From Massilia rubra (GTDB taxonomy: Bacteria > Pseudomonadota > Gammaproteobacteria > Burkholderiales > Burkholderiaceae_D), in contig NZ_VUYU01000013.1 of assembly GCF_011682065.1 (NCBI RefSeq), forward strand, positions 62,001-126,000: DNA of 64,000 bases, read 5' to 3'. The translations under genes were made by a program, and so were the position numbers. Shown piece after piece: positions 10,172-20,500 of this stretch (the stretch's first letter is position 1; every line of letters starts with the position of its first letter). The notes beneath the pieces were generated by a model, which was given only the letters and a program-made list of their open reading frames with translations, had not been told where the DNA came from and made no database searches.

Positions 10172-10552
10172 TTACTCTGCGGTGGCTTTGCCGTAAGCGG
10201 TGGCGTCGAGCAGGCCGTCGATGGCGCCGGCGTCGCTCGGCTTGATCTTGAACAGCCAGGCCGCGTAGGCGTCGGTGTTGATCGAGTCCGGCGCGTCGGC
10301 GACACTGTCGTTGACGGCGATGCACTCGCCCGACACCGGCGAATAGATGTCGCTCGCTGCCTTGACCGATTCGACCACGGCGGCGTCGTCGCCGGCGGTG
10401 AAGACCTTGCCCACTTTTGGCAGTTCGACGAAGACGATGTCGCCCAGCGCGTCCTGCGCGTATTCGGTGATGCCGACGGTGAGGGTGCCGTCAGCTTCGG
10501 CGCGTACCCATTCGTGGGACTCGGTGTATTTCAGGTCGGCTGGGATGTTCAT
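10172..10552 (-). CDS. gcvH: Glycine cleavage system H protein
   Basis: 126 residues, standard length. It carries the lipoyl-lysine arm that shuttles the aminomethyl group between P, T and L proteins. The lipoylation site is Lys64 in ESVKAASD. The flanking [14 protein letters not shown] and YSPVSGE segments are the usual hammerhead barrel. GGAGC precedes the start by 7-8 bases on the minus strand. It is the middle gene of the operon. Confidence 0.97.
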   Translation of the reverse strand: MNIPADLKYTESHEWVRAEADGTLTVGITEYAQDALGDIVFVELPKVGKVFTAGDDAAVVESVKAASDIYSPVSGECIAVNDSVADAPDSINTDAYAAWLFKIKPSDAGAIDGLLDATAYGKATAE

Positions 10553-10614
10553 AGTGTTTGCTCCAAAAGGTCGCGGTCGATGTAAATACTGCTCATTAGT
10601 GTAGGTGCCAGGAA

Positions 10615-11733
10615 TCAGGCAGCGAGGATTTTACCGTTTCGCACGAACGGCAGCTTGATCACGCTGGCGGCCAGCTTCTTGTCGCGGATTTCGACGTGCA
10701 CGGTGTCGCCTACGGCCACGCCCATCGGCACGCGCGCCAGCGCGATCGCTTCCTGCATGGTCGGGCTGAAGGTGCCGCTGGTGATCTCGCCGGTGGTGCC
10801 GTCGGCGGCGAGCACTTTCTGGTGCGCGCGCAAGATGCCGCCTTTTTCGCGCAGGATCAGGCCCACGTACTGGGCATTCTGGCCCATCGCCTTGAGCGCG
10901 GTCTTGCCGATGAAGTCGCGCTCGGCGGCCAGGTCGATGGTCCACGCCAGGCCGGCGTCGAGCGGGTTGACCGTGTCGTCCATGTCCTGGCCGTACAAAT
11001 TCATGCCCGCTTCCAGGCGCAAGGTGTCGCGCGCGCCCAGGCCCGCCGGCTTGACGCCGGCCGCCACCAGCGCATTCCACAGGTTCTCGGCCTGCGAAGC
11101 GGGGAAGGCCAGCTCGAACCCGTCTTCGCCGGTGTAGCCGGTGCGCGCCACCATCACGTCGCCGAAGGCGGTGTCCTTGACGATGACGGCGTTAAATGGC
11201 TTGAGTGGCTCGGAGGCGGCCTGGGTGGTTGGCAGTACCTGCCACACCTTGGCGCGCGCGTTCGGGCCCTGCACGGCGATCAGCGCCATTGGTTCGTTGC
11301 CGTCGCGGCGCTCGGTGATCGTCACGCCGCTTTTGGTGGCGTCGTTCTGGGCGCTGATCCAGGCCACGTCTTTTTCGGCGGTGCCGGCGTTGACGACCAG
11401 GCGGAACCAGGTCTCGCTGAAGAAGTAGACGATCAGGTCGTCGATGACGAAGCCCTGCGGATTGAGCATGCACGAATACAGGGCCTTGCCGGCCACTTGC
11501 AGCTTGTCGACGTTATTGGCCAGCAGGGCGCGCAGGAAAGGGCGGGCGTTCTCGCCTTCGATATCGACCACGCACATGTGGGAGACGTCGAACATGCCGA
11601 CATCGCCGCGCACGGCGTGGTGTTCTTCGATTTGCGAGCCGTAATTGACGGGCATGTCCCAGCCGCCGAAATCGACCATCTTGGCGCCGGCGGCGCGGTG
11701 TGCGGAATTGAGCGGGGTCGCTTTAAGCGTCAT
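10615..11733 (-). CDS. gcvT: Aminomethyltransferase (glycine cleavage T protein)
   Basis: 372 residues. It transfers the one-carbon unit from GcvH to tetrahydrofolate and releases ammonia. Family marks visible are the N-terminal [27 protein letters not shown] block, D-V-S-H-M, the catalytic-region segment [12 protein letters not shown], and [13 protein letters not shown]. First gene of the leftward operon, with the tandem glycine riboswitch in its leader. The lipoamide dehydrogenase of the system is not in this window. Confidence 0.97.
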   Translation of the reverse strand: MTLKATPLNSAHRAAGAKMVDFGGWDMPVNYGSQIEEHHAVRGDVGMFDVSHMCVVDIEGENARPFLRALLANNVDKLQVAGKALYSCMLNPQGFVIDDLIVYFFSETWFRLVVNAGTAEKDVAWISAQNDATKSGVTITERRDGNEPMALIAVQGPNARAKVWQVLPTTQAASEPLKPFNAVIVKDTAFGDVMVARTGYTGEDGFELAFPASQAENLWNALVAAGVKPAGLGARDTLRLEAGMNLYGQDMDDTVNPLDAGLAWTIDLAAERDFIGKTALKAMGQNAQYVGLILREKGGILRAHQKVLAADGTTGEITSGTFSPTMQEAIALARVPMGVAVGDTVHVEIRDKKLAASVIKLPFVRNGKILAA

Positions 11734-11819
11734 GGAATCCTCAAGGCAGAGTGAATGGGGGTACGACGAGCAGACGTGGCGCGCCCAAGGGAGTACCTTT
11801 GGCCGTTCCGTCTTGCTTC

Positions 11820-12022
11820 GCGCCCCTCTGTCCTTGGTACCTGAGAGATAGCGGATGATGCTCCGCCTGCCCCTTCGGTGGGCCGCCGGCGTGGTGCCGC
11901 GGCCGCTCTCCAGAGTTCAGTCGTTGGCGCTGTGCGCCGCCGACCCCTGACCGGTCCTTTTGCCTGAGAGTTTTTGGGTGATGCCCCTTCGGCGGCAGCG
12001 TGCGCTGCCCTCTCCCGATCAA
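11820..12022 (-). ncRNA. Tandem glycine riboswitch upstream of gcvT
   Basis: Read leftward, two aptamers are obvious. Aptamer 1 (about 12022-11944) begins CGGGAGAGGGC, has the conserved GCCGAAGGGGCA, and ends AACTCTCAGGCAAAAGGAC. Aptamer 2 (about 11917-11823) begins CTCTGGAGAGCGGCC, has ACCGAAGGGGCAGG, and ends CTCTCAGGTACCAAGGACAG. These are the hallmark conserved strings of glycine-binding RNAs, which turn on gcv genes when glycine is abundant. The ~90 bases from 11819 to the gcvT start form the expression platform. I did not find a clear terminator hairpin there, so control may be at translation. Confidence 0.95.
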
Positions 12023-12030
12023 GACTGTGG

Positions 12031-12059
12031 AGGATATGCCAGCAGGGCGGAACTGTCAA
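12031..12059 (-). promoter_or_regulatory. Sigma70-type promoter of the gcv operon
   Basis: On the minus strand TTGACA (12059-12054), 17 bases, then TATCCT (12036-12031). The predicted start, about 12024, coincides with the first base of the glycine riboswitch. Confidence 0.8.
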
Positions 12060-12161
12060 CCTTGCCAGGGGTATGCGCGGGTGCGCACGAATGAGATGCG
12101 CGGAAAACCATGCTTGGCCCGATTTGTTAAAATAATTCATCTACTTTGCGAGCAGACAGCC

Positions 12162-12722
12162 ATGAGCGAAGAAAAAACGACCCCATCGACGGATGCCTGG
12201 TTCACTTTGTCGGGCGATGTCAACAGCGATATGGTGCACCGCGTGTTCGATGCGGTGGCCGGCATGAGCGAAAACGGCGTCGAAACGGCGCACGTCTTGA
12301 TCCAGTCGAACGGCGGCTATGTCAGCGACGGGCTTTGCCTGTACAACTTCCTGTCGAATGCGCCGGTTAAGTTTGTGATGTACAACGCGGGAGCGGTGGC
12401 GTCGATCGCCGTGATCCTGTTTTTGTCCGGCACGCGGCGCTACGCCAGCGAAACGGCGCGCTTCATGGTGCACAAGTCGCATGCCACGGCCTCGCCGGGG
12501 GCGCGTCCGGATGCGCTCAACATCATTGTCGAAGGGTTGCGCGCCGACGACGCCCGCACCGAATCGATCTTGCGCAAGCATATAGAACTGTTGCCCGAGC
12601 AGTGGGCGATCCACCAGTATTCCGACCTGCACCTGACCGCGCGCGACGCCAAGGTGGCGCGCATGGTCAATGACGTGGCCGACTTTTCCCCGCCCAAGGG
12701 CGCGCGCATCCGCAATATCTAG
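12162..12722 (+). CDS. ClpP-family serine protease (ClpP-like)
   Basis: 186 residues. The ClpP/crotonase fold motifs can be followed: L-I-Q-S-N-G-G-Y-V-S-D-G-L (oxyanion region), G-A-V-A-S-I-A-V with the nucleophile Ser, F-M-V-H-K-S with the catalytic His, and an Asp shortly after (RPDALN) that could complete the triad. It differs clearly from housekeeping ClpP (no clpX beside it), so it belongs to the stand-alone ClpP-like group, probable substrates unknown. It starts at ATG 12162. The longer frame from 12000 overlaps the riboswitch region and is not used. It is transcribed divergently from the gcv operon. Confidence 0.75.
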   Translation: MSEEKTTPSTDAWFTLSGDVNSDMVHRVFDAVAGMSENGVETAHVLIQSNGGYVSDGLCLYNFLSNAPVKFVMYNAGAVASIAVILFLSGTRRYASETARFMVHKSHATASPGARPDALNIIVEGLRADDARTESILRKHIELLPEQWAIHQYSDLHLTARDAKVARMVNDVADFSPPKGARIRNI

Positions 12723-12774
12723 GCCGGTGCAGCCGGTCGCCGGGCCGGTGTGCGCCCCAGGGCCGCAAGCGCGC

Positions 12775-12817
12775 AAAAAAAAGAGCCTGTCAACGGCCAG
12801 GCCGAGGCAGACTCTTT
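12775..12817 (-). terminator. Terminator for the leftward stress-protein gene
   Basis: Arms 12780-12790 and 12807-12817 pair with one mismatch and one G-U. Read leftward the hairpin is followed by eight U (A8 at 12775-12782 on the plus strand). It may also slow transcripts leaving the convergent clpP-like gene. Confidence 0.75.
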
Positions 12818-12888
12818 CTATTGCTTCCTGTTGGTTTGGTGCATGGCGCCGCCCGGAAACCCGGCGACGCCAGCCGGGGTCACGCTAA

Positions 12889-13164
12889 TCAGCTTTTGCT
12901 GCCGCTGCCGCCGCTTTTGCTGCCGCTGCCGGAAGACGTACCCGACTGTTTGCTGCCCGAGCCGGAACCGGACTGTTTCGAATTGCTGTCGTCATTTTTG
13001 TGGCTTTGACGGCCCGCTTCCACATGCTGCTCATGGGTACCGCCCTGGGTGCCGCCGCTTTTGCCGCCCGAGCCGCTGCCGGAGCCTTGCGAGCCCGATT
13101 GCTTGTTCGAGCCGGAGCTATCGCTTTGCTTGTTGCCCTGACCGCTTTTCTGATTCGAGTTCAT
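12889..13164 (-). CDS. Ser/Gly/Lys/Gln-rich stress-type hydrophilic protein
   Basis: About 91 residues of extreme composition, almost entirely S, G, K, Q, N and D with no hydrophobic core, so it is expected to be disordered. The only conventional patch is G-G-T-H-E-Q-H-V-E-A-G-R-Q-S-H-K-N-D near the middle, which resembles the KGG/stress-induced repeat of general stress proteins. The ATG at 13164 is favoured over 13170 because AAAGGA ends right at 13170 and would be well spaced only for the second ATG. Single-gene unit with its own terminator. The function is not known. Confidence 0.65.
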   Translation of the reverse strand: MNSNQKSGQGNKQSDSSGSNKQSGSQGSGSGSGGKSGGTQGGTHEQHVEAGRQSHKNDDSNSKQSGSGSGSKQSGTSSGSGSKSGGSGSKS

Positions 13165-13297
13165 GTTCATTCCTTTTCAAAGTTTGAAAATGTCGTGCTC
13201 GCCGGTGGAGCTGAAGAGGCGCTCTCGTCTGCGTTTCCGGTGACACAATCATGCGAGCCGCACTGTTGAAGAGGTATCGGAATGCGCCTTGAACTCG

Positions 13298-13316
13298 TGT
13301 AGGATTAGTTCCTACA
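13298..13316. promoter_or_regulatory. 19-bp perfect palindrome upstream of the stress-type gene
   Basis: TGTAGGA, five bases, TCCTACA. It lies ~130 bases upstream of the leftward Ser/Gly-rich gene and 31 bases past the end of the chemoreceptor remnant. Dyad geometry suits a dimeric regulator. There is no U-run, so a terminator is unlikely. Confidence 0.4.
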
Positions 13317-13346
13317 AAATTGAAACAAATGCTGACAGGAATGGTC

Positions 13347-13928
13347 TTAACGATTCGGCGGCATGCGGCTGCCGCGTTGCGCCTCGACGGCGGCGTTGAC
13401 CGCCAGCAGGGTGGTCTGGAACGCCAGGTTGTCGATGATGCGCGCCAGCCGCACCGAAGTCTCTGCCGAGCACGACGATGCCGGCCGGCTGCGGATGGCG
13501 GCGCGCGGGGCGCTGTCGATACAGGCGCCGTGCGCGCCGCCGCTTTGCATTGCCCGTTCGATCAGGTTGCCGCGCGGCGCCGGCAGCGTTGCGGGCAGGC
13601 GGCGCGCGGGGGCGGCCGGGGCGCTCATGCTGGCCCTGAGCCACAGGCCGAGCAGGGCCACTCCGGCGCCGTTGGCCATGATACAAAACCATACCCACAG
13701 GCGCGCGGTGGTGTAGCTCGCTTCGGTCCCGGTGGCGATCGTGCCGGAGGCGGCGAAGCGCAGGGCGTCGCTATTGTCGGCTAAACTTTGGGCGGCCGGC
13801 GCCGTTACCGGTTCCATCAGGGCAAGCTGGCTCAGCAGTACCACGGCCAGCCAGGCGCTGAGCGCGACCAGGATGGCGAAGCAGAGCGTCAGGGTCAGCT
13901 TGAGGTGGGCACGGCGGCTGCTTATCAT
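13347..13928 (-). pseudogene. Truncated chemoreceptor remnant
   Basis: 193 residues. There are TM segments near residues 10-32 and 77-97, a ~40-residue loop between them, then a very short linker leading straight into I-I-D-N-L-A-F-Q-T-T-L-L-A-V-N-A-A-V-E-A, the signalling-tip signature of methyl-accepting chemotaxis proteins. The frame ends nine residues later (RMPPNR). The whole return arm of the coiled coil, HAMP-sized spacing and methylation helices are missing, so it cannot fold as a normal receptor. I read it as a degraded or internally deleted receptor. A functional mini-protein is possible but less likely. No recognisable receptor sequence continues downstream. Confidence 0.65.
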
Positions 13929-14186
13929 GGCATGGTCCTTGAGAAAGGGGTTGCTCTATGGAATTGTTATTATGTTAGAGAAACTCTCAGGCTCGGATTT
14001 GTTTTTAATCAACAGTTGAAATGACGATTTGGAGCTCCTTATTGAGGGAAAAGCAAGAATGAGCATACTCACCATGCGATTAAACAAAAAATAACACTTT
14101 GTTTCAAACTTTCCGGTTGCCGGTCGGCAATAATGTGAGAGAATGTTTGTTATGGCAAAAGATCTTTAACCCCGAACGAGCAGACA

Positions 14187-16613
14187 ATGGCTCCACCTTC
14201 ACCCTCCACAGCTGCTAGGAAGACAGGTCCGTCACGCCACGAGTTGCTGGAAACGCTGCTGGGTAGCGTGACCAAGCACGTCAATGACCAATTGATGGCG
14301 GTAGCGACACGTCTCGTTGCGGCGTTGCTGGATGTGACCGATCCCGCGCTCGATGCGCGCACGGTATTCCTGCGGGTGAAGTCGGGCAATCTGCTGAAAA
14401 ACAACACTTACGCCTTCTTTCATGTTGCCGCTTCCGGCATCGTGCGTTCCATGCGCGCCGAAATCGAATTACTGGCGCCATCGCCCAAGAAGACCTTGGC
14501 AAGCTTGCCAACCACGCTCGAACTGGTGCCCTACGAAGAGATGGACAGCCGGGTCGCGTTCGACGCCATCAGCCGCCCCTTCGAAATGCAGTATGCGACC
14601 CAGATCGCCACGCTCAATGTCCGGCTCGGTTTCCTGCTCGAACGCGACGTGCTGCGCATCAGCCAGAATCCGTTCCGGCCCGAGATGTTCCTGTCGGCGC
14701 TACAACAGGCCTGGCGCGAGTTCGAACCGGATATCGAGGCCCATGGCCTGATCCTGCCGATGCTGCGCCCCTCCTTGCTGTTCGACTTCGCGCCGATGTA
14801 CGACGCCCTGTGCGACGTGCTGATCAACAAGAACGTGCAGCCAGGTTCGGTGGAAGCGTTCAAGATCAAGAAAACCGAAAGCGCGGTCGCCGCCAAAAAA
14901 GCGCGCGCCAGCAGCCAGGCCGAGCTGGCCAAGCAATTGCGCCAGTTCCTCAGCGATGAAGAAGAAGCGCCGGCCGCGTCGTTCGACATTCCGATGATCC
15001 CCGACCTGCCGGCCATGGCGCCGGCCGCCGGCGGCTGGCGCCCGAGCGGCGCGGCCGCGTTCCAGGGCGCGCCCGGCGCCGACAGCGTCGCGGCCAGCGT
15101 GCCCGCGCCGTGGCAGGGCGGCGCGCCGGCCCATGGTGGAGCTGCAGGGCCGGGCGCGCATGCCGCCGCCGGCTTTGCGGCGCCGCAGTTTGCCGGTGGT
15201 GGTGGTATCGCCGCGGGCGCTTTCGGCCACCCGGCCGAGGCAGGCCAGGTGATGGTGCCGGCCTCGCTGATCGAGGTGCTCAAGGGCTTCCAGGGTTTCC
15301 AGGGCGGCTTGCCGGCCCAGTTCAGCAACGTCGCCCCGACCCCGGTGGAAGCCCAAACGGGGAATCTCTTCTATTTGCCACGCTTGAAGGAAAGCATTCC
15401 AAAAGGAACACTTTCGCGCGGCGACGAGAGCACCATCGACCTGCTGTCGAAGATTTTCGAGACGGTGTTCCTCGACCCTAACATTCCCAAGGATTCGCGC
15501 GACCTGATCCAGTCGCTGCAAATTCCGGTGCTCAAGGCCGCGCTGGCCGACAAGAATTTCTTCTTCGAAGAAACGCACCCGGCGCGCCGCATGATCGACC
15601 TGATGTCGACCATGGGCCTGGAGCAGCGCTCCGGCCCGGACGATCCGCTGTTCCAGGTGATGCAGCGCGGCGTCGAGCGGGTCGGGCGCGACCAGGACGA
15701 GGGCAGCGAGCCGGCCGATGTGTTTTCGGAAGTGGTGGCCGAGCTCGAAGAAACCATCAAGGCCGAGGAGCACGCGGCGGCCACCGCCATTGCCGCCCCG
15801 ATCGCGGATGCCTTGCGCAAGGAAAAAGTCACCGCCGCCACGCGCTCGGCCAGGACCGCGGTCGCGGCCCGGGTCGGCAGCGGCCAGGTGGTCGCCATGC
15901 TGGAAACCTTCCTTGAAAAGAAGTGGACTTCCGTGATGACGGTCGCCTACAGCGTCGAGGACGACAAGCCGGGGGCGGTCGGCAACGCCACCAAGACCAT
16001 GGATGAGCTGATCTGGAGCGTCAAGCCGAAGATCACGCACGAACAGCGGCGCGACCTGATCGGCAAGCTGCCGAGCCTGCTGGCAACCCTGAACAAATGG
16101 CTCGACGTCATCAAGTGGCAAGACGCCGACCGCATCCAGTTTTTCGCCGACCTGGCCGAGTGCCACGCGTCGATCGTGCGCGCGCCTCTCGACATCACCC
16201 CGGAGCGCCAGCTCGAAATCGCCGTCGAAGTTGCCCAGCAAGACGCGATGCGCCGGCTGGACAAGGAGAACGAAGCGCTGGCCGAGGCCGAACAAGCCGC
16301 CCATGCCGAGCTGGACGACGCGGAACTCGGCGTCGACGCCCTCGAACGCAATATGTGGATCGAATTTACCGATCCGGACGGCAGCATCCGCAAGGTCAAG
16401 CTGGCCTGGATCAGCCCGCTGCGCACGCTTTACATTTTTTCGACCGGGGCGCGGCAGGAAGCGTTTTCGCTCTCGTCCGACAAGCTCATCGAAGCTTACC
16501 GCGCCCAGCGGGTGCGCGTGATGACGGTCGAAGGCGTGGTCAGCCGGGCGCTGTCGCAAGCCATGGACGAGGCGCTCAGCGACTCGGAGAAGGCGCAATC
16601 GGTCGCCGCCTGA
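14187..16613 (+). CDS. DUF1631 family protein
   Basis: 808 residues, cytoplasmic, no signal or membrane segment. The N-terminal ~230 residues contain the RPEMFLSALQQAW and LLFDFAPMYDALCDVL type blocks that I associate with the DUF1631 family of beta- and gammaproteobacteria. An Ala/Gly/Pro-rich low-complexity linker (about residues 270-375) separates them from a long helical C-terminal half with a PilZ-like closing region (WIEFTDPDGSIRKVKLAWISP--TLYIFSTGARQEAFSLS). That last segment resembles the DUF1631 C-terminal PilZ-type barrel. The role is unknown. It is a single gene with ~250 bases of upstream DNA. Confidence 0.75.
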   Translation: MAPPSPSTAARKTGPSRHELLETLLGSVTKHVNDQLMAVATRLVAALLDVTDPALDARTVFLRVKSGNLLKNNTYAFFHVAASGIVRSMRAEIELLAPSPKKTLASLPTTLELVPYEEMDSRVAFDAISRPFEMQYATQIATLNVRLGFLLERDVLRISQNPFRPEMFLSALQQAWREFEPDIEAHGLILPMLRPSLLFDFAPMYDALCDVLINKNVQPGSVEAFKIKKTESAVAAKKARASSQAELAKQLRQFLSDEEEAPAASFDIPMIPDLPAMAPAAGGWRPSGAAAFQGAPGADSVAASVPAPWQGGAPAHGGAAGPGAHAAAGFAAPQFAGGGGIAAGAFGHPAEAGQVMVPASLIEVLKGFQGFQGGLPAQFSNVAPTPVEAQTGNLFYLPRLKESIPKGTLSRGDESTIDLLSKIFETVFLDPNIPKDSRDLIQSLQIPVLKAALADKNFFFEETHPARRMIDLMSTMGLEQRSGPDDPLFQVMQRGVERVGRDQDEGSEPADVFSEVVAELEETIKAEEHAAATAIAAPIADALRKEKVTAATRSARTAVAARVGSGQVVAMLETFLEKKWTSVMTVAYSVEDDKPGAVGNATKTMDELIWSVKPKITHEQRRDLIGKLPSLLATLNKWLDVIKWQDADRIQFFADLAECHASIVRAPLDITPERQLEIAVEVAQQDAMRRLDKENEALAEAEQAAHAELDDAELGVDALERNMWIEFTDPDGSIRKVKLAWISPLRTLYIFSTGARQEAFSLSSDKLIEAYRAQRVRVMTVEGVVSRALSQAMDEALSDSEKAQSVAA

Positions 16614-16743
16614 AGAGGTCGCGCACGCGAGGGTGTTCCGTTAGTATCCGCACATTGTTAACATTCGCGTATCATTCGGGCCGGGCTTGTGCCGTGCTGC
16701 GGCGCCGGCCTTGCCCGGCTTTATTCACTTCCGGCTTTTGTCT

Positions 16744-17412
16744 ATGAATTGGTATCACCTTAGTGCGCTGGGCGGCATTGCCGTCACCGCACCCCTGGGC
16801 GTGGCGATCGCCGTCTGGCTGGCCGCCGCCCATTGCCGCCGCCGCGCCCTGTACTGGTGCCTGCTGTTCGGCGCCACCCTGCTGGTGGTCATCGGCAGCA
16901 AGATCGCCTTCCTCGGCTGGGGCGTCGGCATCGAAGCGGTCCATTTCGCCGGTTTCAGCGGCCACGCCACGCGCGCCGCCGCCGTGTTCCCGGTGGCCGC
17001 TTACCTGGCGCTGTGCGGACGGACCAAGGCCTGGCGCTACGTGGCCGTCGCCCTGGGCGTGGCGCTGGCCGTGGCGGTGACGCTCTCGCGCGTGATGGTC
17101 GGCACGCACAGCGCTTCGGAAGCGATCCTCGGCTGCCTGCTGGGGCTGGCCTGCGCGGCCGCTTTCATCGCCCTGGTGCGCTCGAACCGCCAGTTCCAGC
17201 CAAGTCCGGTCCTGATCGCCGTGAGCCTGGCGCTGCTGTGCATTCCCTACAAGGGCGAGGCGCACAGTTCCCAGCAATGGATGACGGGCCTGGCGCTCGG
17301 CCTGTCCGGCGCCGACCGCGTCTACACCACGGCCACCTGGGGGCCGACCCGCAATCCCTACTCGCCGCCATGCCCGAAGGCTGAACGCTACTTCAATTAC
17401 GTGTGTTTTTGA
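16744..17412 (+). CDS. PAP2-superfamily membrane phosphatase
   Basis: 222 residues with about five hydrophobic segments in the first 170 residues. Two of the three phosphatase signature pieces are plain: S-G-H-A-T-R-A-A (motif 2 with the general-acid His) and S-R-V-M-V-G-T-H-S-A-S-E (motif 3 with nucleophile His). Motif 1 (K-x6-RP) is not evident. The N-terminal KIAF segment may replace it, so activity is uncertain. Members remove phosphate from lipid phosphates or related substrates. The C-terminal ~45 residues (SSQQWMTGLALGLSGADRVYTTATW onwards) are outside the core fold. ATG 16744 is taken as the start. The longer reading would add a non-membrane leader. Confidence 0.72.
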   Translation: MNWYHLSALGGIAVTAPLGVAIAVWLAAAHCRRRALYWCLLFGATLLVVIGSKIAFLGWGVGIEAVHFAGFSGHATRAAAVFPVAAYLALCGRTKAWRYVAVALGVALAVAVTLSRVMVGTHSASEAILGCLLGLACAAAFIALVRSNRQFQPSPVLIAVSLALLCIPYKGEAHSSQQWMTGLALGLSGADRVYTTATWGPTRNPYSPPCPKAERYFNYVCF

Positions 17413-17547
17413 CGCCGCAGTCGCAGGCCCGCCCGGCGGGCGCCGCGCAGGGGTGGTTTCGCGGGCCGTACCGACGGCTCATCCCCGAAAACATGACAAC
17501 AAATGGTATGATGGACACCTTTAAGATTCCCGAGCTATCTATACAAC

Positions 17548-20500
17548 GTGCGCCTGTCTTCCATTAAATTGTCGGGATTTAAGTCATTCGTCGATCCCAC
17601 CAATTTCCAGGTGCCGGGGCAGCTCGTTGGCGTGGTCGGTCCTAACGGTTGCGGCAAGTCGAACATCATCGACGCGGTGCGCTGGGTGCTGGGCGAATCG
17701 AAAGCATCCGAGCTGCGCGGCGAGTCCATGCAGGACGTCATTTTCAATGGCTCGACCCACCGCAAGCCGGCCGGGCGCGCCTCGGTCGAACTGGTGTTCG
17801 ACAATAACGACGGCAAGGCGTCCGGCCAATGGGGCCAGTACGCCGAAATCGCCGTCAAGCGCACCCTCACGCGCGATGGCACCTCGACCTACTACATCAA
17901 CAGCCAGCCGGTGCGCCGGCGCGATATCCAGGACATCTTCCTCGGCACGGGCCTGGGTCCGCGCGCCTACGCCATCATCGGCCAGGGCATGATCTCGCGC
18001 ATCATCGAATCGCGCCCGGAAGAACTGCGCGTGTTCCTGGAAGAAGCGGCCGGCGTATCGAAGTACAAGGAACGCCGGCGCGAGACCGAAAACCGGCTGG
18101 GCGACACGCGCGAAAACCTGCTGCGCGTGGAAGACATCTTGCGCGAACTGAACGCCAATCTCGAAAAACTCGAGGCCCAGGCGGTCGTGGCCAACCGCTT
18201 CCACTCGCTGCAGGCGGACCAGGAAGAAAAACAGAAGCTCCTCTGGCTGCTGCGCAAGAACGAAGCGCAAACCGAGCAGAATCGCTACTTCCGCGAGATG
18301 GAACAGGCCCAGACCGACCTGGAAGAGCAGACCGCCAAGCTGCGCCACGTCGAACTCGATCTCGAACACCTGCGCCAGGCGCACTTTTCGGTGGGCGACC
18401 GCCTGCATACCGCACAGGGCCACCTGTACCAGACCAACTCCGAAATCGGCAGCCTGGAAGCGCAGATCAAGTTTGTGATCGAATCGCGCAGCCGCCTGCA
18501 TAACCAGTTGCTGGCGCTGAACGCCCAGCGCAACCAGTGGCAGGCGCAAAGCGGCGACTACCAGCAGCAGATCGAAGAAGCCGAGTACCTGCTCGAAGAA
18601 CTCGGTGGGCGCGTGGAGCAGTCGCAGATGAACGCCGAAGCGCAGGGCGAACGCTTGCCCGAGCTCGACGCGGCCTGGCGCGCGGCCCAGCACAAGACCA
18701 CCGAATCGCGCGCCCGCATCATGCAGGCGCAGCAGCAGATCGAACTCGAATCGGCGCACCAGCGCAACGCCTCGAATATCCTCAATGGCCTGCAAACGCG
18801 GCGCGAGCGCCTGCAGCAGGAAAAGAACGGCCTCAATCTGCCCGACAGCAGCCACCTGGCCAACCTGCGCATGCAGTTGGAGGAAAAGCAGCAGGCGCTG
18901 GAAGAGCAGACCATGTTGCTGGAAGAAGCGAGCGAACAGCAGCAACGCACCGAGGAAGAACGCGCCGCCGCCCAGGCCCAGGTGAACGCCGAGACGGCCG
19001 CCAACGCGCAGCTCGAAGCGCGCCTGTCGGCCCTGAAGCAGCTGCAGGAACGCGTGCAAACGCAGGGCAAGGTCCAGCCCTGGCTGCAAAAACACGAACT
19101 CGATGCGCTGCCGCGCCTGTGGCAAAAGCTGGGCATCGAACAAGGCTGGGAAACGGCGCTCGAATCGGTGCTGCGCGAGCGCACCGGTGCGCTCGAAATG
19201 TCGAACATCGAATGGGCCAAGGCTTTTTTCAGCGATGCGCCGCCGGCCAAGCTGGCGCTGTATGCGCCCTCCATCGCCAGCGTCGCCGTGGCGCCCGATA
19301 CGCCGGGCATGAAACCCTTCGCCAGCCTGCTCAAGCTGAACGAGCCGGGCCTGCGCGGCTTGATGCAAGACTGGCTGCACAATGTGTTCGCCGCCGACGA
19401 CACGGCCAGCGCCTTTGCCGAGCGCGCGCGCCTTCCCCAGGGCGGCGCCTTCATCACGCGCCAGGGCCATATGGTGACGCAGTCGAGCGTGCGCTTTTAC
19501 GCGGCCGATAGCGAACAGGATGGCATGCTGGGACGCCAGCAGGAGATCGACAACATCGGCAAGCAGCTGCGCGCGCAGACCATGCTGGCCGACGAAGCGC
19601 GCGCCCGCGCGGTGTGCGCCGACGCCGCCATGTCGGACCTGACGCGCCGCCTGCAGGATGCGCGCCAGCGCGTCGCCACGCTCACCCAGGGCGTGCACGC
19701 GCTGCAGATCGAGGTGGTCAAGCAGTCCGAAGTCGAGGCGCGCTTCAACCAGCGCAGCACGCAGATCCACGCCGACCTGGCCGAGATCGCGGCGCAGGAA
19801 GAAGAGCAGCAGCAGATCCGCATGGAGTCCGAAGAAAAATTCGAACAGCTCGACATGGAACTGGCCGAACTGCAGGGCGCGCACGAAGATGGCCAGACCG
19901 AATTCCTGGCGCGCGAACAGGCGCTGGCCGACGCCCGCGAAAAACTGCGCGAGCTCGAACGGGCCGCGCAGGAAGCGCAGTTCGCCGAAAAATCCCAGCG
20001 CAGCAAGATCGAAGAACTGCGCCGCAGCATCGCCACCGCCACGCAGCAGGCCAGCCAGGTGGGCGAATCGATCGCGGTCGGCCAAATGGAGCTCGAAGCG
20101 CTGGAAAGCGGCGCCGCCAGCGACGGCCTGCAAGACTTGCTCGAGCGCCGCACCAACCAGGAAAAGGCGCTGTCGGACGCGCGCCATGAACTCGACCAGA
20201 TCACGCAGCAACTGCGCGCGGCCGAAGACGCGCGCACCCAGTCCGAACGCAGCCTGCAACCGCAGCGCGACAAGATCATGGAAATGCAGCTCAAGGAGCA
20301 GGCCGCGCGCCTGAACCAGGAGCAGTTCGCCGACGCGTTGAAGACGGTCGACGCCGACGAAGCCGCGCTCAGCGAAAAGCTCCATCCCGACATGAAACCA
20401 TCTTACCTTCAGGGCGAGGTGACGCGTTTGACGAATGCCATCGCGCTGCTCGGGGCGGTCAACCTGGCCGCGCTCGACGAGCTGGCGCAGGCGTCCGAGC

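Noticed and set aside
12750-13187. Rightward Cys/Arg-rich frame over the stress-type gene
   Set aside because: Cys/Arg-rich low-complexity product is the antisense reading of Ser/Gly/Gln codons; the terminator and ribosome site support the leftward gene.
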